Source: an uncultured cyanobacterium (GTDB lineage Bacteria > Cyanobacteriota > Cyanobacteriia > CACIAM-69d). Taken from it: a stretch of DNA of 32,067 nucleotides. The first letter of the stretch is position 1. Each line of letters begins with the position of its first letter. Below are positions 25,049 to 32,067 of this stretch, in pieces. The translations under genes were made by a program, and so were the position numbers. The stretch covers positions 1 through 32,067 of the forward strand of contig CALGDE010000011.1 of the NCBI GenBank assembly GCA_937883785.1, given 5' to 3'. The notes below the pieces were generated by a model, which was not told the origin of the DNA, searched no databases, and worked only from the letters and a program-made list of their open reading frames with translations.

Positions 25049-28000
25049 GTGTTCTGGCGGGGGCGGTTGGGGGTGACTTTGCAATATTGCTGGAGGGTTT
25101 CGGGGGCGTTGGAATCATGAGTGAGATAGTCCTGCAACCACTCACAGCCTTTTTTCATTAAATTGTCCGTTGTTGTTAGTGGCCACAATTTGACTAGGCC
25201 ATCATCCGAAGCAGTAAGAATAAAGCGTCCATCCGGGCTGAATACTGCACTCCTAACAAAATCTCGATGCCCATTAAAGTCTTGTATCTTGCCACCTTTT
25301 TTGTCCCAGAGAGACATCGCCCCATCATCCGAAACCGCAGCGATATACTTCCTATCCGGGCTTAAATCTGTACTCAAGCCCCAATATTGGCTTATCTCAA
25401 ATGTTCGAAGTATGGTGCCTTGAAAATCCCACAGTCTAATTACGCCGTTGTGCGAAGCAGTGGTCACGGTCTCACCACCCGCTCCAAAGTTTGCATCTAG
25501 GACCCAGCCACCATGATTTCCAAAAGACCTAAGCTCATCACCTTTTGAGTCCCATAGCTTTACTGTTCCGTCACGGGATGCCGTTATCAGTAACTGTTCA
25601 TCTGTACTGAATGTAGCTGTTGTGACCGCATCTTCGTGCCCTCGTAATACTCGAAGCTCCCTACCTTTTGAATCCCATAGCTTTGCGGTCCCATCAGATG
25701 AAGTGGTAATAACTCTGCTGCTCTTAGGGCTAAAAGCGGCGCTCAGTACCTCAGACTGGTGTCCTTCTAAAGATTGAAGCTCATTTCCTTCAAGATCCCA
25801 TATCTTTGCAGTGCCATCTGACGACGCTGTAATGATTAAACTTCCTGCTGGATTGAAATTTGCACTTAAGACACTGGACTTATGCCCTTCTAAGGATTGA
25901 AGCTCATTCCCTTCAAGATCCCATATCTTTGCAGTGCCATCTGATGACGCTGTAACGATCAAACTTCCTGCTGAATTGAAATTTGCACTTAAGACACTGG
26001 AACTATGCCCTTTCAAAACTGTAAAGCTCTCAGCACTTTTTATGTCATCTCCGCTACCAAAAGCTATTAACTGGTTGTAAAGAGCATTTCTAAGAGGCAA
26101 GGGAATTGGTTCCTGGCGAAGTAGCAAAACTGATCGCATGATCAGAGATACAAGCTCAATGTTGTCTACTCGAAGCGTTTCTGTTATCTCACCAATACGC
26201 CTCATCCTCTCTAAATTCGGCTCTAATTCAGCAGCAGCCAATTCAGCTTTAGCTTCTCGTAATTCTGCGTTTCTGCGTAGAGTATCTGCATTTTCCTTCT
26301 GTATCTCAGCTTGGACCCTTTGTTGCTCAGCAAGAGTTTTCTGTTGCTCAGCAAGAATTCTCTGGCTCTGTGCAGCTTCCATCTGAAGCTTAGTCTGTTT
26401 AATAACGAGGTAAGACCACAGAAATGCAGAGCAGCCGACAAATCCTAGCAAGACTAACACTCTTACTGCTGTCTCATTAGCTTTTTGCAGCCTTTTACGC
26501 TCTCTAGTCGCATCTTTTACATCTGCATTAACTAAAGCCAAGCGACGTTCTGCTTCTTGCCGTTGCCGTTGTCCTTGAACCTCAGCAGCTTTCATTTCGT
26601 GCTGGATATAGGCTAACTGCCGTATTGCAGTATCTTTTTCCTTCAATGCTGCCTTACATTCATATGCCGCGGTTAGGGCATCTTTTTGTGCTTCTTCACG
26701 TTTTTGACGCTCTTGCTTCAGGACCTGTTGGAATAGGGGTTGTTCGTTGTCACGGATAAATTCGGCTAGGTAATCGTGCACCAGTTGGAATTTGGGCTCG
26801 GGCTCTCCCGGTAATTCAAAGGCAATGCCCGCCCCCACAAACACCTTTAAAATCCACGCCAAGTCGTTATCCTGCGCCACCAGGTCATACTCCGCCAGCT
26901 CTGACCGTAGCTGCGATCGCCCCTTTGCCGGACGTAACCCCCGCCGCGCATCCCCCACCATCAGTACCAACACATCCCCCGCCAGCTCCACTAACCGGGG
27001 ACCACAATCCTGCTTCACCTCATTTAAATAATTCCGCACCAGCGCCAGCTTGCCGCCCTTTTCCCGATACTTCGCCAGCGATCGCACCCCCTCCGCCTCC
27101 AACTGCGCCCCCACCAACTGCAACTCAATGGGACGTACTTTTGCAGTTTCCCCCTCGCCGATCGCCAAATCGTCAACGATACCCGTCAAGCTAGGGGAAT
27201 CAATGCCAAAATCCACCTGCTCACACAGGCGCTGCATCACCGCGATCGCCCGGTCCCGCGAAAAATCATCCACCAAAAACAACGCCTGGTCGCTCAGGGT
27301 GCCATCCCCCGCCGCCCGCGCCAACATTGGCCAATCCAGCAAATGGTGCACATAATCCCGCCGGATAGAGATCACAATATCCAGCGACTGCGCCGCCTTT
27401 AAACACTGCCCCAAGAAGTTAAACAGAGGTTCATGGTCCCGGCGATCGCTGCGATGGGTAAAAAAGTCCTCAAACTGGTCAAAGATTAATATTGGTTTGA
27501 AATTTTGACCGTTATCTTCACTGCTGGCTGCACACAGTTTCAAAACTTGTAAAACAATGTCTTCTTGGGAAGCATGACTTTGTTCCCTATTAAGAGCAGA
27601 AGGTGGACGAAGGAGATTGGAACACAGCTCTAAACCCAAAGCAATTGCTATTTCTTCCCTCCAATCTTCATAGCGCCGAATCACAACAGGAAAACCGCGC
27701 CGCACTAAGTTGCCAAATTTTTTCGCTGTAATTGCTGGTATCAATCCTGCTGACACCAGGGAACTTTTACCCACCCCAGAGAAACCACAAATCACCGTCA
27801 GCCGCGTCTCCGTATTTTCCAACCGCAGCATTAGCTGATCCACATCTTCCTGCCGCCCCGACGCCCGAATTTCCTCCGACACTGCCCCCCGTGCCCCAGA
27901 CTGCATCCCCCGCTCCAGCTGCTCCACCCGCATCGCCCGCACCTGCCCCGCTCCTACAAAGGCTTTTAGGCGAAACTGCTGTTCGATGGACCGGCGCGAT

Positions 28001-29376
28001 CGCTTAATCCGAAACGCCTCCTCAAAATTCTCGTCTTCGTAAAGAAAATCCCGCGCTTGATTTAAAATCGCCACCGTCAACCGTGGACCCCGCGCCGGTT
28101 CCGGTTCCATCTCATCCCGCGCTAGCTGAATATTCTCCAGCGCCTCCCCTCGCCGGTCCAACTGCCACAATGCCCGCGATCGCGACAACATCAACCACGC
28201 CCAATAAACCCGCCGCTCCTCCGACAGATCTACGTATTCACCCAACGCCTCAAAGGATTTCTCGAATAATCCCCGCGCCTCTTCCCACTCCTGTCGCTTC
28301 AGCGCCGCCTTGCCCAAAAATCCATACCCCTGCGCCAACCGAAACCCATCCGCCAGGGGACCCAACTCGCTCAGCCCCAACAATTCCTCCGCCACCGTCG
28401 TCAACCGGTCCCATTTCCCCAGCCGCTGAAGCTCATCCCCCAACCCCGGCAAAAACCGCGCCACCGCCGACAGCTCTCCCGCCTCTCGAAACGTCGCGAT
28501 CGCCCAATCATTCCACTCCAGCGCCGTTTCCCAATAGTCGAAATACTTCCCCCGCGCCAACTTCCCTCGCGATCGCCACAGCTCCGCCAACCAAATTTGC
28601 ACCACCCCAGCCCGCTGCCAAACCTGCGAATCCCCATCGCTAGCATCCAACCAAAGCTCCAGCGATCGCCCATAAGCCACCGCCGCCCGCTCCACCAAAC
28701 TCTTCTCCGTGGGATCCCGCAGCCACTCCAACCAATTGGCCCGCCCCTCTAACACCAACACATCCGCCGCCTCTTCCCCCGACAGCTCACCCCTTTCCAG
28801 CCCATCCTCCCCGCCCAACGTACGCACCGCCCCCTTCCACTGGGCGATCGGCGTTGGCATTGAACCGCCCCCCAGCACCATCCCCACCAACCCATCCACC
28901 TGCGATCGCACCCACCCCAACAAATCCCCGCGATCCAGGTCAAACCCCAACGACGCCCCGGTGCTCAGGCTCTCCAAATCGCTAGCCGCATCCATAAACA
29001 CTGCCTCAGCAGCATCATCCAACCACAGCACAATGGGTCGTTTGATGCGATCGCGAAACACCTCCCGCGCCCGATTCGCCGCCCCAAAAATCTGCGTCAA
29101 CACCTCCCGATCCATCCCTGCCGCAAACCGCACCACCACACAGCCCGCCTCGGGTTTCTGCTCCACCGCCTCCGTCACCCGCTCCAAGACGCTACCTTTG
29201 GCATCCACCCACACCGACACCAGCGTCACCGGGCAAATTTCCGTCAATTGCGCCATCACCGCATCCACCAGCGGCTTGTAATTGCAACGCACCACCATCA
29301 GCTTGAACTGCCCCTGCCCCATTTCAATGGCAAAGGATAGGCGTTCTAGCGATCGCGGGTCGGGACTAAATTCCAT
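25045..29376 (-). CDS. STAND NTPase with TPR-like, transmembrane and WD40 regions
   Basis: 1443 residues. Order: 1-170 an alpha/beta domain without a P-loop (LMVVRCNY, VVVRFAAG, RPIVLWLDD); 190-470 TPR-like helical repeats; 500-830 an nSTAND/NACHT-type NTPase with Walker A GFSGVGKSS (Lys537) and Walker B ILIFDQFEDFF (Asp633); a winged-helix-like tail (FQLVHDYLAEFI); coiled coils flanking one transmembrane helix (about 971-991, VLVLLGFVGCSAFLWSYLVI); then seven WD40 blades (about 1119-1410). NLR-like layout: sensor propeller, ATP-driven switch, N-terminal partner-binding part. No obvious toxic effector domain, so output may go through the adjacent P-loop ATPase. Composition is mosaic: about 65% G+C in a sampled N-terminal line, 41% between the Walker motifs, about 45% in the WD40 half. 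Blades 1 and 2 are a recent duplication. Confidence 0.88.
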   Translation of the reverse strand: MEFSPDPRSLERLSFAIEMGQGQFKLMVVRCNYKPLVDAVMAQLTEICPVTLVSVWVDAKGSVLERVTEAVEQKPEAGCVVVRFAAGMDREVLTQIFGAANRAREVFRDRIKRPIVLWLDDAAEAVFMDAASDLESLSTGASLGFDLDRGDLLGWVRSQVDGLVGMVLGGGSMPTPIAQWKGAVRTLGGEDGLERGELSGEEAADVLVLEGRANWLEWLRDPTEKSLVERAAVAYGRSLELWLDASDGDSQVWQRAGVVQIWLAELWRSRGKLARGKYFDYWETALEWNDWAIATFREAGELSAVARFLPGLGDELQRLGKWDRLTTVAEELLGLSELGPLADGFRLAQGYGFLGKAALKRQEWEEARGLFEKSFEALGEYVDLSEERRVYWAWLMLSRSRALWQLDRRGEALENIQLARDEMEPEPARGPRLTVAILNQARDFLYEDENFEEAFRIKRSRRSIEQQFRLKAFVGAGQVRAMRVEQLERGMQSGARGAVSEEIRASGRQEDVDQLMLRLENTETRLTVICGFSGVGKSSLVSAGLIPAITAKKFGNLVRRGFPVVIRRYEDWREEIAIALGLELCSNLLRPPSALNREQSHASQEDIVLQVLKLCAASSEDNGQNFKPILIFDQFEDFFTHRSDRRDHEPLFNFLGQCLKAAQSLDIVISIRRDYVHHLLDWPMLARAAGDGTLSDQALFLVDDFSRDRAIAVMQRLCEQVDFGIDSPSLTGIVDDLAIGEGETAKVRPIELQLVGAQLEAEGVRSLAKYREKGGKLALVRNYLNEVKQDCGPRLVELAGDVLVLMVGDARRGLRPAKGRSQLRSELAEYDLVAQDNDLAWILKVFVGAGIAFELPGEPEPKFQLVHDYLAEFIRDNEQPLFQQVLKQERQKREEAQKDALTAAYECKAALKEKDTAIRQLAYIQHEMKAAEVQGQRQRQEAERRLALVNADVKDATRERKRLQKANETAVRVLVLLGFVGCSAFLWSYLVIKQTKLQMEAAQSQRILAEQQKTLAEQQRVQAEIQKENADTLRRNAELREAKAELAAAELEPNLERMRRIGEITETLRVDNIELVSLIMRSVLLLRQEPIPLPLRNALYNQLIAFGSGDDIKSAESFTVLKGHSSSVLSANFNSAGSLIVTASSDGTAKIWDLEGNELQSLEGHKSSVLSANFNPAGSLIITASSDGTAKIWDLEGNELQSLEGHQSEVLSAAFSPKSSRVITTSSDGTAKLWDSKGRELRVLRGHEDAVTTATFSTDEQLLITASRDGTVKLWDSKGDELRSFGNHGGWVLDANFGAGGETVTTASHNGVIRLWDFQGTILRTFEISQYWGLSTDLSPDRKYIAAVSDDGAMSLWDKKGGKIQDFNGHRDFVRSAVFSPDGRFILTASDDGLVKLWPLTTTDNLMKKGCEWLQDYLTHDSNAPETLQQYCKVTPNRPRQNT
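25775..26020. repeat. Near-identical 123-nt duplication of WD40 blades
   Basis: The first two blades (41 residues each) are almost identical in DNA as well as protein; both encode the tract TASSDGTAKIWDLEGNELQS. Differences are a few substitutions, so the copy is recent compared with the other five blades. Confidence 0.75.
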
Positions 29377-29427
29377 CGTTTCAATCGTTCTCTGGGACGA
29401 TCATGGCATAAAAAAATCGATCAAAAG

Positions 29428-29542
29428 CCCCCCTTACCAAAGGGGGTTGGGGGGATCTTCTGAAACTTGAGACGCCCACTAATCTCTAACCGTGGTTGAC
29501 CGATGGTAGGGATCCCCCCTCGGTCCCCCTTGGTAAGGGGGG
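29428..29542. repeat. Inverted-repeat (MITE-like) element between the ATPase and STAND genes
   Basis: CCCCCCTTACCAAAGGGGG at 29428 and its near-complement ending in TTGGTAAGGGGGG at 29542 form about 30-bp arms around about 55 bp of unique DNA. Each arm can also fold on itself (CCCCC/GGGGG). Similar G/C-run repeats are scattered in many cyanobacterial genomes. It begins 7 bp after the ATPase stop, so it probably also acts as terminator or RNA stabiliser between the two genes. Confidence 0.7.
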
Positions 29543-29549
29543 AAGCGGA

Positions 29550-30932
29550 CTAAGCTTGCATTTCCGGCGCTTCCAACAGCAGCGGATTCACCTCAAACCA
29601 CGACTCATCGTCTTCGATATATTCAAAAACAAATCGACTTTGGATCAGGCGATCGTAATTATCCTCATCGTTCACATCTTGCTCCGCGCTCACCTTTCGC
29701 AACAGCGCCCACTCCTCCTCGTTCAGAGCCCGCTTCCGCTTATTTTGCTTTGCCCGAATCACCCGTTCTAAAGACTTCTGGCTAAGGGGCAACCCCATCT
29801 CCTCATTCAGCCACTCATTCAATAGCGCCAACAATTCCCGGGGGTGACCTCCACTCACCGCACACAACCGATCCAAACTTTCCGGCTCCGCCACAATCTG
29901 CCGAACGTGGGCATCCCAGGTGGCATCGTCCGCCATATCATCAAACTCTGGAAACGCCCGCCGCAACACCAACAGCCGCAACAACCGCATCCCCTCCTCG
30001 TGCACCCGCCCATCTCGATATCGCACCGGCACCATGGGCAACACCTCTGGATCGCGCCCCCCGAACACCTGGCTAATTTGGTTGCTGCTATCCACAAACA
30101 ACAGCCGCAGGGGCATTGTAAACACCATATGGCAGTTGAGCTGGGAGAGCGATCGCCCCCGATCAATAAATAGATACTCCTGCTGGTTGCGCCCGGTGGA
30201 CATGGCCAGGTTGTCCATTTTTTCCAGATTGTCTGCCACCACCACCAGCCCCTTTTTCCCTTTGGCTTTGAGTTTGGCGATCGCTGGCTCAATCAATTCT
30301 TCGTTAATCGCCCGCAATAAATCCCCTGTGCGTGTGCCTAAACACTGATGCAACTGTTCCCGTAGACGCGGGCTGTGGCGCACCTGCAACATCAATTCCG
30401 CCACCATCAAATTCACCGACACCTTCCCCGACTCATCTGCCTTTAGCTGCGGTCCCTTCGGCGGTCCCAAGGTTGCCCCCTTCAAATCAATCTCGGTGGT
30501 TAGCAACTGCTTCGCCTCATCCACCAGTCGCCGAAATCCCTTCGGTTCCTCCAGCTCCAGCCCATCCAATGTTTCTCCTAATTGCCGGGCGATCGACAGC
30601 AACACATCCCCCACATCCACATCGCCCATATCCAAGTCCTCATCCACGGAAAAATACACTACGTGGAACCCTGCCCCCTCCAACCGCTCCACCAACTGCT
30701 GCAATTCCGTCGACTTCCCACAGCCCACATGCCCCGTAAACAAAGTGCAGGTGGGCGAATCGCCCTTAAGACTAATGCGGTTGAACATGCGTCGAATCAC
30801 CGCCCCGCCCCGCACCGCTGCAAAATCCACGTACCATTTCGCCTGCCGCGCGTCGGATAAATTCAGTCCCGTTTGCCCCGGCTCCGTCGATAAATAAAAC
30901 TCGCGAAAATCAATGCTGCTGGCAGAGGACAT
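29550..30932 (-). CDS. P-loop ATPase paired with the STAND gene
   Basis: 460 residues from ATG 30932; GTG 30941 and TTG 30944 are also in frame. AAA-like P-loop NTPase: Walker A FTGHVGCGKSTEL (Lys73), strand VVYFSVDED, Walker B-like GLVVVADNLEKMD, a sensor-like region around LNCHMVFTMPLRLLF, then an arginine-containing SGGHPRELLALL helix (sensor 2-like) and a C-terminal winged-helix-like part ending YIEDDESWFEVNPLLLEAPE. The pattern resembles KAP/STAND-related ATPases of unknown role. It is the upstream gene of the pair, 173 bp from the STAND gene on the same strand, so it probably acts with it. No membrane segment or nuclease motif. Confidence 0.8.
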   Translation of the reverse strand: MSSASSIDFREFYLSTEPGQTGLNLSDARQAKWYVDFAAVRGGAVIRRMFNRISLKGDSPTCTLFTGHVGCGKSTELQQLVERLEGAGFHVVYFSVDEDLDMGDVDVGDVLLSIARQLGETLDGLELEEPKGFRRLVDEAKQLLTTEIDLKGATLGPPKGPQLKADESGKVSVNLMVAELMLQVRHSPRLREQLHQCLGTRTGDLLRAINEELIEPAIAKLKAKGKKGLVVVADNLEKMDNLAMSTGRNQQEYLFIDRGRSLSQLNCHMVFTMPLRLLFVDSSNQISQVFGGRDPEVLPMVPVRYRDGRVHEEGMRLLRLLVLRRAFPEFDDMADDATWDAHVRQIVAEPESLDRLCAVSGGHPRELLALLNEWLNEEMGLPLSQKSLERVIRAKQNKRKRALNEEEWALLRKVSAEQDVNDEDNYDRLIQSRFVFEYIEDDESWFEVNPLLLEAPEMQA

Positions 30933-31015
30933 ATGGTTCACCAAGGCTCCCGCTCAAGGATTCTATAGACTCTGCCAATTTAGCCAATCCACCCAAACTG
31001 TTCCAAGGATCCCTA

Positions 31016-31133
31016 AGGCGTGTGCTCAGTTAAACGCCAAAAGCTTAATGTAGTGAACATTACACGCCCTTTCAGATCAAACAAGCTAAGGGCTATAACC
31101 CCAGTTGCTATTGGGTTTGAAGTTTTAAAGCCC
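31016..31133. mobile_element. MITE-like element, degenerate copy 2
   Basis: AGGCGTGTGCTCAGTTA at 31016 matches the left end of the copy at 7016, and internal blocks AAGCTT, TACACGCYC-like and GGGCTATAACC align with it. The right end reads TTTTAAAGCCC, lacking CTGAGCACA of copy 1. CTA flanks both ends (31013-31015, 31134-31136), consistent with a 3-bp target duplication. The rest of 30933-31225 shows no gene. Confidence 0.65.
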
Positions 31134-31225
31134 CTAGTCAGGACGAACTGCCACGGTTATTAACCCACTCCCTGCTGACAACCAAGACAGGCAAAAATTG
31201 CTGGCTATTTTGTACCCGAATATCA

Positions 31226-32005
31226 TCAGCTAACGGAGGTGGACTCAGGGGCGATCGCCAATGGTGATACATCCTCTTCCCACTTTTTGCCCAGCAGCCA
31301 ATAGGTTTTCATCTCCCCTTTACCCTTGACCTCAACCACACCGCGCTCCTTCAGGGTGTACCGATCCTTAAGGCGTTGATAGGTGCTTTCAGTAACCTGA
31401 ATTTGCCCTGGCGAACTAGATGCCTCCATCCGCGACGCAATATTAACCGCATCGCCCCACAGATCATAAATAAATTTATGGATGCCAATCACCCCCGCCA
31501 CAACCGCTCCCGTATTAATGCCAATGCGGATCCGTAAAGGATTATCCGGGTCCGTATCTAACTTGGCGATTTCCGTCTGCATCGCCAACGCCACATCTGC
31601 CACAGAGTCTGCATGATCGTCCCGCACCGTTGGCAAACCGCCCACCACCATGTAGGCATCACCAATAGTCTTAATTTTCTCCAGCCCGTGATGGCGGCTG
31701 AGGCGATCAAAGGTGGAAAAAATCCGATTTAGCCGCTCCACCAGCTCCAACGGCGCAACGGATGATGCAATCCCCGTAAACCCCACAATATCGGCAAATA
31801 AAATGGTCACCTCATCAAAGCGATCCGCGATGGGACTGTAGTCCACCTTGAGCTGAGCCGCAATTTCCGGCGGCAGGATATTCAATAGCAACTGCTCCGA
31901 GCGATCGCGCTCTGATCGCAACTCCTGGGTACGCCGCTCCACCCGAATTTCCAGCTGATCATTACTTCTGCGCAGCTCATCCTTTGTAATTTGCAGCTCC
32001 TGCAA
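31226..32005 (-). CDS. Class III adenylate cyclase domain protein, 5' end apparently truncated
   Basis: 259 residues from TTG 32005. Starts with a coiled coil (RRTQELRSERDRSEQLLLNILP), then a class III nucleotidyl cyclase domain. Metal Asp in LFADIVGFTG and IKTIGDAYMVVGG, transition-state Asn/Arg in DAVNIASRME. Specificity residues are Lys (LEKIKT) and Asp (LWGDAVN), the adenylate-cyclase pair. The frame continues upstream of TTG 32005 as coding-like, membrane-edge sequence (PPLAFLLFRRPLRRYLQELQ) but stops at TAA 32051-32053. Homologues usually carry an N-terminal membrane sensor (for example CHASE2), so this is probably a truncated or frameshifted remnant, or an unusual short soluble form. 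Confidence 0.8.
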   Translation of the reverse strand: MQELQITKDELRRSNDQLEIRVERRTQELRSERDRSEQLLLNILPPEIAAQLKVDYSPIADRFDEVTILFADIVGFTGIASSVAPLELVERLNRIFSTFDRLSRHHGLEKIKTIGDAYMVVGGLPTVRDDHADSVADVALAMQTEIAKLDTDPDNPLRIRIGINTGAVVAGVIGIHKFIYDLWGDAVNIASRMEASSSPGQIQVTESTYQRLKDRYTLKERGVVEVKGKGEMKTYWLLGKKWEEDVSPLAIAPESTSVS

Positions 32006-32067
32006 ATATCGCCTGAGAGGACGTCTGAAAAGTAAGAAAGCTAACGGAGGTTAATCTGTAATTACGA

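Noticed and set aside
28083-28643. 186-residue Pro/Ala/Thr-rich plus-strand frame
   Set aside because: Antisense shadow of the GC-rich TPR part of the STAND gene; low-complexity composition follows from its codons.

Overview
This 32 kb window is almost certainly a cyanobacterial chromosome. The palindrome GCGATCGC (HIP1) and its core GCGATCG recur throughout most genes. PanC is fused to cytidylate kinase, a cyanobacterial arrangement. A menF-type isochorismate synthase (phylloquinone pathway), a purL-purF pair, Uma2 endonucleases and WD40/TPR signalling proteins also fit. I see no rRNA, tRNA, CRISPR array or intact transposase. All calls come from reading the sequence and from remembered family motifs; no database search was run.

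Layout. 1-1.2 kb: a WD40-repeat gene whose 5' end looks broken. 1.4-5.6 kb: purL and purF, two steps of de novo purine synthesis, on +. 5.8-6.2 kb: a small exported Cys-rich protein. 6.2-8.5 kb, on -: a LivG-type ABC ATPase, a MITE-like repeat, a fructosamine-kinase-like protein and a small conserved-looking protein. 8.5-11.1 kb: sparse, AT-rich DNA around one hypothetical gene, with strong inverted repeats and a probable 31-residue membrane peptide. 11.1-13.6 kb, on +: a TPR protein and the tRNA 2-selenouridine synthase mnmH. 13.7-15.1 kb, on -: two small proteins and a hotdog thioesterase. 15.5-16.3 kb: a tandem universal stress protein. 16.6-22.9 kb, on -: a GAF-PP2C (RsbU-like) phosphatase, panC/cmk, two small hypotheticals and isochorismate synthase with a Fur-box-like palindrome just upstream. 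23-25 kb: a Uma2-like/hypothetical gene and two Uma2 nucleases. 25-32 kb, on -: a 1443-residue STAND NTPase with TPR-like, transmembrane and WD40 regions, a P-loop ATPase immediately upstream, and an adenylate-cyclase domain gene that looks 5' truncated.

How the genes relate. The housekeeping part covers purines, pantothenate/CMP kinase, phylloquinone and tRNA modification. The 23-32 kb end is accessory in character: nucleases, a modular NLR-like NTPase with an ATPase partner, a nucleotide cyclase, MITE-like repeats, and sharp changes in base composition inside one gene. The best candidate for an undescribed system is the ATPase plus STAND/WD40 pair at 25045-30932. Its large gene is mosaic: the segment between Walker A and Walker B and the whole coiled-coil/TM/WD40 half are much poorer in G+C and in HIP1 than the rest.
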